NCBI GenBank assembly: GCA_900770865.1
Contig: CAAGLU010000156.1
Location: 1-28,145 of the forward strand
Reading direction: 5' to 3'
Source of the DNA: an uncultured Atopobiaceae bacterium
GTDB lineage: Bacteria; Actinomycetota; Coriobacteriia; Coriobacteriales; Atopobiaceae
Length of the DNA: 28,145 nucleotides
The notes beneath the pieces were generated by a model. That model searched no databases and was not told where the DNA came from. It worked only from the letters and a program-made list of their open reading frames with translations. The translations under genes and the position numbers were made by a program. Each line of letters opens with the position of its first letter. The first letter of the stretch is position 1. This document shows positions 7,113 to 14,920 of this stretch, one piece after another.

Positions 7113-8896
7113 TGGCTGCCGAGCGCGACTACAGCAAGCGCGCGTCGTGGAGGGTCCTCACGCAGCTCGTGCGCCCGCACTGGCATCTGGCGGTGGCCGC
7201 CTGCGTGCTGCTGCTTGCTGACATCGTGGGTATGCTCCTCATTCCCACGCAGCTTGCAGCCCTCGTGAACGTTGCCGTGGGCACACGTGACACTGCGGAG
7301 CTTACCTCGCATGGCGTTGCCATGCTTGTGGCTGCCGTGGTGGGCTCCGGCGGGTGTGTGGCATCCTACTACGTTGCCTCTCGCCTTGCCGCCTACGTGG
7401 GACGAGACCTGCGCGTGGCCGTGTACAAGAAGTCGCTTGCGCTCTCGGGCGCCGACTTCAACGCGTTTGGCACGGGCTCGATGATCACCCGCACGCTGTC
7501 TGACGCCAACGTGGTGCAGCAGACCCTGCTCATGACCTTCATGATGGTCTTCCCGGTGCCGGTGACCTGCGTGGTTGCCATTGTCCTGGCATATGACATC
7601 GACCCCGTGATGGGGCGCATGCTCCTTGTCATTACAATCGTGATGCTCGCCATCTCTGCCATTGCCATTGCCAAGTCCACGCCCATCTTCATGGCTATGC
7701 AGGGCTTTGTTGACCGCATGAACTCGCGGCTGCGCGAGGTGGTCACCGGCACGCGCGTCATCCGCGCCTTTGGCAAGGAGGAGCGCGAGCGTGGCCGCCT
7801 GGACGAGACCTTCGAGGACTACGCCACAAACGCCATCCGCGTGAACGTGCTCTTCTCGGTCGTGGACTGCTCGACGTTCTTCCTCATGAACGTCGTCGAG
7901 GTGCTTGTCATGTGGATGGGCGCGGACCGCGTGGGCGCAGGCGCCATGCAGATTGGCTCCATCTCCGCGCTGCTCGAGTACGCCATGCTCATCCTTTTCT
8001 TCATGATGATGGCCCAGTTCGCAATGATTCAGGTGCCCAGGGCGCTCTCGTGCCTCACGCGCACGGCAGCCGTCCTCGACGCGGTGCCCAGCGTGGCGGA
8101 CCCTGCGGAGCCCAAGCGTCTGGCTGCGCCGGCAGACCCAAGGCCAGGCGACGAGGTGGCGCGCTTCTCGCACGCGAGCTTCCGTTTTGCTGATGCCGAT
8201 GAGGACACCCTCCATGACCTTGACTTCTCCATTCGGCGAGGTGAGGTCACAGCCATCATGGGCAATACCGGGTCGGGCAAGTCAACTGTTGCCAAGATGC
8301 TACTTCGCTTCCATGACGTGACTGCGGGTTCGCTTCTCATGCTGGGAACCGATGTGCGCGAGGTCACGCAGCAGGACCTGCGCTCCCACATGGCCTATGT
8401 GCCGCAGCAGGCATGGCTCTTCTCGGGCACCATCGCCGAGAACCTGCGCGACGGCGACCCTTCCGCCACCGACGAGGAGCTCTGGCACGCGCTTGACGTG
8501 GCGCAGGCTGCCTTCGTGCACGAGCTGCCCGACGGGCTCTCCACGCGAGTCGCGCAGGGTGGGTCGAACTTCTCGGGCGGCCAGCGCCAGCGCCTGGCCA
8601 TTGCACGTGCGCTCGTACGCCATGCGGACCTCTACGTCTTTGATGACTCGTTCTCGGCGCTCGACTACAAGACCGACGCGGCCCTGCGCCATGCCCTCGA
8701 GGCCGAGCTTGCGAACCAGGCCGTGGTCATCATCGCCCAGCGCGTAAGCACCGTGCGCCATGCGGCACAGATCGTGGTGCTGGGTGACGGCTGCGTGGTT
8801 GGACGCGGCACGCATGACCAGCTCATGGAGACGTGCCCTGCCTATAAAGACATTGTTGAGTCCCAGACGAGGGGAGGTGCCACCGCCGATGAGTGA
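7112..8896 (+). CDS. ABC exporter half-transporter, degenerate-site subunit
   Basis: A 594-residue fused membrane-ATPase protein. Residues 1 to about 330 hold six predicted membrane helices of the ABC transmembrane type 1 domain. The ATPase has Walker A GNTGSGKS at 384-391, signature FSGGQ at 487-491 and Walker B VFDD at 509-512. The residue after the Walker B aspartate is Asp512, where active ATPases have the catalytic glutamate, so its own site should hydrolyse ATP poorly. It starts at the ATG overlapping the marR stop, with GGGAGG 8 bases upstream. Partnership with the next gene, which has the complementary defect, is described there. The substrate (drug, peptide or lipid) is unknown. Confidence 0.9.
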   Translation: MAAERDYSKRASWRVLTQLVRPHWHLAVAACVLLLADIVGMLLIPTQLAALVNVAVGTRDTAELTSHGVAMLVAAVVGSGGCVASYYVASRLAAYVGRDLRVAVYKKSLALSGADFNAFGTGSMITRTLSDANVVQQTLLMTFMMVFPVPVTCVVAIVLAYDIDPVMGRMLLVITIVMLAISAIAIAKSTPIFMAMQGFVDRMNSRLREVVTGTRVIRAFGKEERERGRLDETFEDYATNAIRVNVLFSVVDCSTFFLMNVVEVLVMWMGADRVGAGAMQIGSISALLEYAMLILFFMMMAQFAMIQVPRALSCLTRTAAVLDAVPSVADPAEPKRLAAPADPRPGDEVARFSHASFRFADADEDTLHDLDFSIRRGEVTAIMGNTGSGKSTVAKMLLRFHDVTAGSLLMLGTDVREVTQQDLRSHMAYVPQQAWLFSGTIAENLRDGDPSATDEELWHALDVAQAAFVHELPDGLSTRVAQGGSNFSGGQRQRLAIARALVRHADLYVFDDSFSALDYKTDAALRHALEAELANQAVVIIAQRVSTVRHAAQIVVLGDGCVVGRGTHDQLMETCPAYKDIVESQTRGGATADE

Positions 8897-10712
8897 CGAG
8901 AAGAACATGCGTGACGAGAAGGACCAGCGCGACGAGGAGCGCCCGCATGACGCCATGGGGACGGCGCGCCGCCTGTGGCAGGCCGCCGGCAAGCAGCGCT
9001 GGCGCCTTGTGGTCGCTGCTGTGAGCGCCATCGTGTACGTTGCCGCGAGCCTGGGTGCCGCTGCCTACAGTGCGCACGTAGTCGACGTGCTGTGGGGGCA
9101 TATCCAGCAAAGCTTCGCCGCAGGCGAGCCCTACGTTGTGGGCCTCGAGAACGGTGGCCGCGAGGTTCTCATCTACCTGGGCATCTGGACATGCGCGTGG
9201 GTGTTCTACAGCGTGCAGTCGCTCGTGATGTCGAGCTTTGCCGAGCGCCTTAACCTTTCCCTGCGCAAGAAGATCTCGGCAAAGCTGGGAAGGCTCCCAC
9301 TCTCGTACTTCGACACCCACCAGCCTGGTGACACCATCAGCCGCGCGACCAACGATCTCGACAAGGTCTCCGAGGTCCTGCAGCGAGGCCTGCTGCAGCT
9401 CATCATCGCCTTCACCACGCTCGTGGGCGCAGTCGTGCTCATGCTTGTCTCCAACCTGGTGCTGGCACTTGTGTTCTGCGGGTTTGCCGCCGCGTCTGTG
9501 GTTGTTACCAGGTTTGCCGCCCGCCGCACGCTCGACGCGGCGGCGGCGCGCCAAGACGCACTGGGGCACCTCACCGAGAGCGTCGAGGAAGCGTACTCAG
9601 GCCGAACCGTCATCAAGGCATTTGGCGTGGAGGACGCGAGCCTCGAGGCGGTGGAGTTGCGTGCTGAGAAGGTTGCTGCCACAAGTGCCCGAGCAGACTT
9701 CCTCACCAACGCAATCTCCCCTGTGATCCGTTTCCTCATGCGGCTTTCCCAGGTGGCTATCGGCCTTGCCGCTGGAGTGCTCGTGGCGGGGGGTCAGATG
9801 TCCGTCGGCGCGTTCCAGGCCTTCTTCCAGTACGTGACCCAGGCGTCCGAGCCACTCACCCAGCTCTCGCTAACGGTGAACATGCTGCAGGGCGCCCTTG
9901 CTGCCGCTGAGCGTGTCTTTGCGCTGCTCGATGCGCCAGAGATTTCACCGGACCCAGCGGTCCCGGCTGAGCTTCCAAAGCCCGTGCAGGGTCGTGTGGC
10001 CTTCGAGCACGTGCGCTTTGGCTATTCGCCCAAGGCACCCCTCATGTGCGACGTCTCCCTCGTGGCCGAGCCTGGCCAGAAGGTCGCCATCGTGGGCGCA
10101 ACCGGCGCCGGCAAGACCACGCTCATCAACCTCCTCATGCGCTTCTACGAGGTTGACGGTGGACGCATCACACTCGATGGCGTTGACACCAGGCAGCTAC
10201 GCCGGCGCGACCTGCGCCGCGAGTTTGGCATGGTGCTCCAGGATGCGTGGCTCTTCGAGGGAACCATCGCCGAGAACATCGCCTATGGCAGACCTGGTGC
10301 CACACGGGAGGAGGTCGAGGCGGCGGCGCGCGCCGCGCACGTGGACTTCTTCGTGCGCACACTTCCGCATGGCTACGACACGATGCTCACTGACGGCGGT
10401 GAGAATGTGAGCCAGGGCCAGCGTCAGCTCCTTACCATTGCGCGCGCCATGCTCACAGACCCCGCCATGCTCATCCTCGACGAGGCAACCTCGAGCGTGG
10501 ACACCCGCACCGAACAGGCCATTGTTCGCGCAATGGAGGCCATCATGGAGAATCGCACGAGCTTCGTGATCGCGCACCGCCTTTCCACGATTGTGGACGC
10601 GGACCTCATCCTGGTGATGGACCACGGGACCATCATCGAGCAGGGTACGCACGAGTCGCTGCTGGAAAAGGGCGGTGCGTACGCGACACTCTACCGCAGC
10701 CAGTTTGCCTAG
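8889..10712 (+). CDS. ABC exporter half-transporter, catalytic-site subunit
   Basis: A 607-residue half-transporter. A charged N-terminus rich in Asp, Glu, Lys and Arg (first ~25 residues) precedes the six-helix membrane domain. Walker A GATGAGKT is at 403-410, the signature is VSQGQ at 507-511 rather than SGGQ, and Walker B ILDEA has the catalytic Glu532. In heterodimeric exporters each ATP site is made of one subunit's Walker motifs and the other's signature. Here the upstream subunit's Asp512 meets this subunit's SQGQ, giving one degenerate site, and Glu532 meets SGGQ, giving one active site. The ATG at 8889 overlaps the preceding gene by 8 bases, with GGGGAGG upstream. The stop overlaps the convergent deacetylase stop. 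Confidence 0.9.
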   Translation: MSDEKNMRDEKDQRDEERPHDAMGTARRLWQAAGKQRWRLVVAAVSAIVYVAASLGAAAYSAHVVDVLWGHIQQSFAAGEPYVVGLENGGREVLIYLGIWTCAWVFYSVQSLVMSSFAERLNLSLRKKISAKLGRLPLSYFDTHQPGDTISRATNDLDKVSEVLQRGLLQLIIAFTTLVGAVVLMLVSNLVLALVFCGFAAASVVVTRFAARRTLDAAAARQDALGHLTESVEEAYSGRTVIKAFGVEDASLEAVELRAEKVAATSARADFLTNAISPVIRFLMRLSQVAIGLAAGVLVAGGQMSVGAFQAFFQYVTQASEPLTQLSLTVNMLQGALAAAERVFALLDAPEISPDPAVPAELPKPVQGRVAFEHVRFGYSPKAPLMCDVSLVAEPGQKVAIVGATGAGKTTLINLLMRFYEVDGGRITLDGVDTRQLRRRDLRREFGMVLQDAWLFEGTIAENIAYGRPGATREEVEAAARAAHVDFFVRTLPHGYDTMLTDGGENVSQGQRQLLTIARAMLTDPAMLILDEATSSVDTRTEQAIVRAMEAIMENRTSFVIAHRLSTIVDADLILVMDHGTIIEQGTHESLLEKGGAYATLYRSQFA

Positions 10713-12061
10713 CCTATCTCGTCCGGCCAGACGGCGTTCTCGGGCATGGTCGAGTTGCAGCTCGTCACATAGTCCGGGATGGAGTCATCGCTGGCGAGAA
10801 GCTCGCTGATGGTCACGAAGGTGTAGCCCTGCGACTGGAGCGTGTCAATGATCTGCGGCAGCGCCTCGACATCCTGGTCGCGGGGGCCGCCGCCATCGTG
10901 CATCAGGATGATGCTGCCGGAGTGCACGTTGCTGCAGGCCGCCGAGACAATCTGGTCCACGCCGGGCTGCTTCCAGTCCTCGGTGTCGATGTCCCAGCGC
11001 ACGGCCACCGTTGCCACGCCCTGCGTGGCAAGCCAGGTGCGCTGGGTAAAGCTTCCGTAGGGTGGTCGAAACGTGGTGGTCTTCTCGCCCGTGGCGTTCT
11101 CTATGGACGAGAAGGACGAGGTGAGCTCGTCGACTACCGTCTGCGGCTCCGCGTACCTAAGGTCGGGGTGGTCGTAGGAGTGGCTGCAGATCTGGCACCC
11201 CGCGTCTACGATTGCCTTTGCCTCATCGGGGTTGGCGTCAACCTCCTTGCCCAGGCAGAAGAAGGTCGCCTTGACTCCCTTGTCCTGCAAGATCTGCAGG
11301 TATTGGGACGTGTACTCGCTGGGTCCGTCATCAAACGTCAGGGCCACGAGCTTCTGGTCGTCCGAAGGCTGGACGTCCTTCACGGTGACAACGCAGTCCT
11401 GACCCTGCTCGTAGACCGTGCCGTCGACCTGCTCGCCAGACTCCTGGCCCGTGAGCACGTCCTTCACCGTGGTTGAGCCCCACTGCGAGATGTAGTTGAT
11501 GGCGCCCACGTTGCCGTCCATGAGGAGCTTGGGCGGCTGGTTCACGGTCTCGGTGGTGTAGGGTTCCGTGCGGTCTCCACCGTCGCTCACGGTGATACGC
11601 TCCCCGCCGGCAACCTTGTAGGTGCGCGCGTCATCGTAGTCCATGTCCTTGTCGTTGACGGAGACCGAGTAGGGGTAGCCCCCGCCCTCGGCAAGGATGT
11701 TCCCCGAGACGCTCACGTAGTTGCCAGGCGAGGTTTGAATGCCCTCGTCGCTCTTGAGTTGGTCAATGGTGGTGCCCACGGTTACGCTCTGAAGCGTGCC
11801 GTTTACCGTCACCTGTACCGGTCGAAGCTGTGTCCACCATACAAAGCCGCCGCCGAGAAGTGCTGCAAGCACGAGGAGCGGAACGAGTGTCCGTAGCACG
11901 AATCGTCTGCCTCGGCTGCCTCTCCGCTCGGTCCCCTCGGGCATTGCGCTGGCGTCGCCCGTGGGGATGAAGCCCGAGCCCCTGCCCACAAGCCCAATGT
12001 TGCTGTCCTCGCGCTTTCCTTCGCGCTCGAAGCGATCCTTCTTGTCATTTCTGCTGGTCAT
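10709..12061 (-). CDS. Membrane-anchored NodB-type polysaccharide deacetylase
   Basis: A 450-residue protein with a basic cytoplasmic N-terminus, one membrane helix (about 54-76) and an extracytoplasmic region. Residues about 80-230 are a beta-rich segment I cannot name. The NodB deacetylase domain (about 235-425) has TFDDGPS at 242-248, the metal histidines H294 and H298 in HSYDH, RPPYG at 332-336, DIDTEDW and LMHD with His388, so all catalytic motifs are intact. Family members remove N-acetyl groups from peptidoglycan or other glycans, often giving lysozyme resistance; the substrate here is unknown. GGAGG lies a few bases before the ATG. It is convergent with the exporter operon, and the two TAG stops share bases in CTAG at 10709-10712. 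Confidence 0.9.
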   Translation of the reverse strand: MTSRNDKKDRFEREGKREDSNIGLVGRGSGFIPTGDASAMPEGTERRGSRGRRFVLRTLVPLLVLAALLGGGFVWWTQLRPVQVTVNGTLQSVTVGTTIDQLKSDEGIQTSPGNYVSVSGNILAEGGGYPYSVSVNDKDMDYDDARTYKVAGGERITVSDGGDRTEPYTTETVNQPPKLLMDGNVGAINYISQWGSTTVKDVLTGQESGEQVDGTVYEQGQDCVVTVKDVQPSDDQKLVALTFDDGPSEYTSQYLQILQDKGVKATFFCLGKEVDANPDEAKAIVDAGCQICSHSYDHPDLRYAEPQTVVDELTSSFSSIENATGEKTTTFRPPYGSFTQRTWLATQGVATVAVRWDIDTEDWKQPGVDQIVSAACSNVHSGSIILMHDGGGPRDQDVEALPQIIDTLQSQGYTFVTISELLASDDSIPDYVTSCNSTMPENAVWPDEIG

Positions 12062-12281
12062 GCTGCCTCCGGAACCTGCATCCGCCTCGTGGTGTTGTCT
12101 TGTTGCTGCGTTGTGTCGAGGGGCTGTGCCCCGCTGGCTGCGTGCAAGTAACCATAGCTCAGTTTGCCGGGGTGTGCTCTGCCCCTTGGTGCTCTTTCAT
12201 GTCTCTAAAACATGGACAGTTTTTGGCGAAAGTGTTGCTTTACCTTGGTATCTGGTGGCAATGGCCACGATTGGCGCCTGT

Positions 12282-12391
12282 CCTCTCATCCAAAAAACGC
12301 ACACCAAAACAATCCAGACAGACGGGCTTATGGGAAAACGCCGCTGAGAGGCCCGCCGAATTGTTTTCGTGTGCGCTTTTGGACAATGAGG
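12282..12391. repeat. Long imperfect inverted repeat (~110 bp, MITE-like or large hairpin)
   Basis: The left arm from 12289 (TCCAAAAAACGCACACC and on to 12315) pairs with the right arm 12358-12383, whose complement begins TCCAAAAGCGCACACG. Only about four differences occur over 26 bases. Pairing extends weakly outwards (CCTCTCA at 12282 with TGAGG at 12387-12391) and inwards (GGGC with GCCC). No coding capacity. Confidence 0.65.
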
Positions 12392-12462
12392 AACGTCCCT
12401 CTCGGCTGTGGGGTTTCCCTCGCAGCGGGTAGGTTTCCCTGTCATCCCAACCTCGCATGGTC

Positions 12463-12496
12463 CGAAAAAGGCCCTGCCGACAGTCGGCAGGGCCTT
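12463..12496 (-). terminator. Rho-independent terminator of fmdB
   Basis: A perfect 14-bp stem pairs AAGGCCCTGCCGAC (12468-12481) with GTCGGCAGGGCCTT (12483-12496). The A-run at 12465-12469 gives a T-run on the minus strand, so it stops minus-strand transcription about 27 bases past the fmdB stop. Confidence 0.85.
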
Positions 12497-12522
12497 CAAA
12501 CGTCCAGCTATGGGGGCTTGAA

Positions 12523-12705
12523 CTACTTGCCCTTTTGGTCGGTGTTGTAGAAGCCAGAGCCCTTGAACACGATGCCCGAGGTCTCGAACACGCGCTCGGC
12601 CTCATGGCCGCACTTGGGACAGTTCACCTTGGGATGGGCACTCATGGGATGCTCGACCTCGAAGGTGGAACCGCATGAGGGGCACTTGTAGTCATAACGA
12701 GCCAT
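12523..12705 (-). CDS. FmdB-family small zinc-ribbon protein
   Basis: A 60-residue protein beginning MARYDYKCPSCG, with a second CPKCG knuckle about 20 residues on; the four cysteines form a zinc ribbon typical of the FmdB/CxxC_CXXC_SSSS family. The tail VFKGSGFYNTDQ is also characteristic of that family. The name comes from a putative regulator of formamidase, but the function of most members is unknown. The ribosome site CCGGAGG lies about 9 bases before the ATG. It is transcribed alone, with its own terminator, divergent from the HAD-ThiN gene. Confidence 0.85.
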   Translation of the reverse strand: MARYDYKCPSCGSTFEVEHPMSAHPKVNCPKCGHEAERVFETSGIVFKGSGFYNTDQKGK

Positions 12706-12732
12706 GTTCTTCTTCCTCCGGAAGCTTGGTGC

Positions 12733-12797
12733 AGATGCTGTAAGAGATGCTGTAAGGTATCCCGTGCGAGCGTGATAACGCGCAGGCCATGGGATAC
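12733..12797. repeat. 12-bp tandem duplication and adjacent inverted repeat in the fmdB/HAD-ThiN divergent gap
   Basis: AGATGCTGTAAG occurs twice head to tail at 12733-12744 and 12745-12756. It is followed by GTATCCC (12757-12763) and its complement GGGATAC (12791-12797). The position between divergent genes makes an operator possible, but no regulator is identifiable. Confidence 0.45.
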
Positions 12798-12904
12798 TTT
12801 ACCCAACCGGAGGGATTGCTGCCAGCTCGCATGCGGCATGCCCGAGGACAACACTGAATCTGCTCGTCGGGCAAAGGCTGTTGCCGCAGGGGGAGAAGGA
12901 AAAA

Positions 12905-14269
12905 ATGGCTTTCAAGGGTGCGATCTTCGACTGTGACGGGACGCTCGTCGACTCCATGCGCATGTGGAGCCATGTGATGATCGAGCTGGCACACGCCCAC
13001 GGCTGCGGGGACGTTGACCAGACGTTCTTCGATCGAATCGAGAGCGTGACCCTGCGAGACGGGTGTCAGATCATGCATGACGAGCTTGGCATCGAGACCC
13101 CCGTCAGCGATCTCTACGAGGAGGTCTGCGCCATCGTTCGCCACCACTACGCGACTGACATCCTGATCATGCCTGGTGCTCGTGAGTTCCTCGAGGAGCT
13201 TTCGGAGGCGGGCATCCCCATGGTCATTGCGACCTCCACGCCGCTGCGCGAGGTGCGTGTGGCGCTCGAGGCGCACGACCTCTCGCACTTCTTCAAGGAT
13301 GTCATCACAACCGAGCAGGTGGGCGGTCGCGACAAGGAGTTCCCGGACGTCTACCTCGAGGCGGTTCGTCGCCTTGGCACGCCGGTGGGGGAGACCTGGG
13401 TCTTCGAGGATGCTCCCTTCGGCGTGCGTACCTCCAAGCGCGCGGGATTCAATGTGGTTGGGCTCATGAACGGCCACGACGGGCGGGACGAGAGGGACGT
13501 GAAGCCCTGGTGCGACATATACGTGCACGGCTTCGCGGAACTCTCGCTGGCACTCATCGAAGACTATGCGGCGGTACCGGCGGCGCAGGACGCGCCGTCT
13601 GATGCGGAGCCCCTACGCGTGCTTGTGGTTGATGGGTCGCCGGCGCCCAGTTCGCCGGCGCTTGTCGCGCGGCTAGCCGACAGGGCGGACTACGTCGTTG
13701 CCGCTGACAAGGGTGCCGAGACGTGCCGGGCTGCCGGCGTGGTGCCAGACGCATACTGCGGTGACCACGATTCCGTCTGTGCGGCGGATGGTGCCTGGGC
13801 AAGCAGCGAGGCAGGGCGCTCGATCTCGTTTCCGTCCGAGAAGTACGCTACGGACCTCTCGCTTGCCATCGACTGTGCGCGCCACGAGGCTGCGCGGCGG
13901 CAGCGGCCGCTGCGCCTTACGGTGACCTGCGCGTCTGGTGGCCGGCCAGACCATGCTCTTGGCGTGGTGGGGCTTCTCGCCGGTGCCGCCAACGCGTGTC
14001 CCGCACTGGTCGAGGACTCGTTTGAGATGCGTGTGGTGTCGGTGGCGGGCTCGCGCGAGTGGCGACTGGGCGCTGGCGCACACGGGCGCACCTTCTCGGC
14101 CGTGGCCGTGGCACCGGGAACGGTGGTGAGCGAGTCCGGCATGAAGTGGTGTCTTGACGAGAAGCCCCTTGGCCTTCTCAACGACTTGGGCATCTCGAAC
14201 GTGGTGGAGAGCGAGGACGCCGTTGTGTCCGTGAGCTCCGGTGCGGTTGCGGCGTTCCTGCTGCGATAG
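12905..14269 (+). CDS. HAD-superfamily phosphatase fused to thiamine pyrophosphokinase
   Basis: A 454-residue two-domain protein. Residues 1 to about 215 form a HAD phosphatase: nucleophile motif DCDGT with Asp9 and Asp11, motif II ATSTP, the GGRDKEFPDVYLEA lysine region, and acidic motif WVFEDAPFGV. Residues about 235-454 form thiamine pyrophosphokinase: ADKGAE, GDHDS at 286-290, KYATD at 313-317 and GGRPDH at 345-350. The kinase half makes thiamine diphosphate from thiamine and ATP. The HAD half could dephosphorylate thiamine monophosphate first, or another phospho-substrate; this is inference. I start at ATG 12905 after GGGGGAGAAGGA; an in-frame TTG at 12881 lies upstream of that site. The position beside rpmB matches thiN in Bacillus. 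Confidence 0.85.
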   Translation: MAFKGAIFDCDGTLVDSMRMWSHVMIELAHAHGCGDVDQTFFDRIESVTLRDGCQIMHDELGIETPVSDLYEEVCAIVRHHYATDILIMPGAREFLEELSEAGIPMVIATSTPLREVRVALEAHDLSHFFKDVITTEQVGGRDKEFPDVYLEAVRRLGTPVGETWVFEDAPFGVRTSKRAGFNVVGLMNGHDGRDERDVKPWCDIYVHGFAELSLALIEDYAAVPAAQDAPSDAEPLRVLVVDGSPAPSSPALVARLADRADYVVAADKGAETCRAAGVVPDAYCGDHDSVCAADGAWASSEAGRSISFPSEKYATDLSLAIDCARHEAARRQRPLRLTVTCASGGRPDHALGVVGLLAGAANACPALVEDSFEMRVVSVAGSREWRLGAGAHGRTFSAVAVAPGTVVSESGMKWCLDEKPLGLLNDLGISNVVESEDAVVSVSSGAVAAFLLR

Positions 14270-14302
14270 GCCGCGGGCTTGGCTGCTGTCGTACGGTGCC
14301 AT

Positions 14303-14460
14303 CCGCAATGCCGCGCGATTTCGCCGGTTAGGAATAATCCGAACGTTTAGAGCGGCTTAACCATTCGGAATCCGCGGCATGCCCGCAATGCCGCGCGATT
14401 TCGCCCTTTAGGGGGCTCTAACCGTTCGGAAAATTCCTAACCGGCGAAAATCCGCGGCAA
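14303..14460. repeat. Intergenic cluster of direct and inverted GCCGCG...GGTTAGGAAT repeats
   Basis: A 23-bp identical direct repeat, starting CCGCAATGCC and ending TTTCGCC, lies at 14303-14325 and 14383-14405 (80 bp apart). A longer ~44-bp unit at 14310-14353 recurs inverted at 14416-14459, sharing TCGCCGGTTAGGAAT and TCCGAACG with few changes. The first copy also pairs internally with 14358-14377. The cluster fills most of the gap between the HAD-ThiN gene and rpmB. Confidence 0.8.
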
Positions 14461-14492
14461 GCCCCGCGCCGCCCCGCACCACGCGCCGCCAC

Positions 14493-14524
14493 AAAAAAGA
14501 GGGCCGCACCAACGTGCGACCCTC
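14493..14524 (-). terminator. Rho-independent terminator of rpmB
   Basis: GAGGGCCGCAC (14499-14509) pairs with GTGCGACCCTC (14514-14524) with one wobble pair and a 4-base loop. Six A residues at 14493-14498 give the T-run on the minus strand. It lies 23 bases past the rpmB stop. Confidence 0.85.
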
Positions 14525-14546
14525 CCTGTGTGCAATGTCCTAAAGC

Positions 14547-14735
14547 CTAGCCGCGGACGAGGTTGCCCTTCTTGAGGCACCTGGTGCAGACGTTGAGCTT
14601 CTTGCGCTGGCCGTCGACAACGACGGAGACGCGCTGGATGTTGGGCTTAAACGTGCGAGCAACCGTGCGGTGGGAGTGGCTGATGGAACGACCGGCAACG
14701 GCGTGCTTGCCGCAGATATCACAAACCTTCGACAT
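14547..14735 (-). CDS. rpmB: 50S ribosomal protein L28
   Basis: A 62-residue ribosomal protein beginning MSKVCDICGKHAVAGRSISHSH. The pattern RTFKPNIQRV is the conserved L28 core. Four cysteines in CDIC and CTRC mark the zinc-binding form. The start at 14735 follows GGAGG (14744-14748) by 8 bases; an in-frame TTG at 14750 lies upstream of that site and is rejected. It is a single-gene unit with a clear promoter at 14791-14818 and a terminator at 14493-14524. In Bacillus rpmB also lies on the strand opposite to its neighbours thiN and yloU. Confidence 0.95.
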   Translation of the reverse strand: MSKVCDICGKHAVAGRSISHSHRTVARTFKPNIQRVSVVVDGQRKKLNVCTRCLKKGNLVRG

Positions 14736-14790
14736 GACCTTGACCTCCAAAGTGCGGCGCTCGCGCGCCCGTTAATCAACAAGCCTTGCA

Positions 14791-14818
14791 AATATACCAC
14801 TTGGGCGGCTTCTCGCAA
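14791..14818 (-). promoter_or_regulatory. rpmB: rpmB promoter
   Basis: On the minus strand TTGCGA (14818-14813) and TATATT (14796-14791) are separated by 16 bases. The -10 ends about 55 bases before the rpmB ATG. This is one of the best promoter matches in the window. Confidence 0.65.
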
Positions 14819-14870
14819 GCGATACACACAACTTCTTGGTATTGGCCTTGGTCATGAGCCCCCGATGATG

Positions 14871-14889
14871 GGTCGCACACGGTGCGACC
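14871..14889. terminator. Hairpin downstream of the cupin gene, no T-run
   Basis: GGTCGCAC (14871-14878) pairs with GTGCGACC (14882-14889) around ACG. It is 31 bases past the cupin stop on the minus strand and would cap the lsrR-lsrK-cupin transcript, but lacks a T-tract, so termination is uncertain. Confidence 0.4.
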
Positions 14890-14920
14890 AGGCTCGTCCC
14901 TTCGACCAAAACCCTCGTCC

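Larger units (their letters stand above)
12062..12522. other. 461-bp intergenic gap between deacetylase and fmdB
   Basis: No credible gene: the short open frames lack ribosome sites and family motifs. It is more AT-rich than its surroundings in 12190-12380. It contains the long inverted repeat at 12282-12391 and the fmdB terminator at 12463-12496. I could not place a convincing promoter for the deacetylase. Confidence 0.6.

Noticed and set aside
12100..12432. Short plus-strand open frames in the gap before fmdB
   Set aside because: No ribosome sites, no recognisable motifs, and they run across the inverted repeat and towards the terminator.
14303..14460. CRISPR array
   Set aside because: Only two direct copies, a long partly inverted unit, no regular spacers and no cas genes.
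14871..14889. Strong terminator after the cupin
   Set aside because: The 8-bp stem is clear but no T-run follows on the minus strand, so I kept it only as a low-confidence hairpin.
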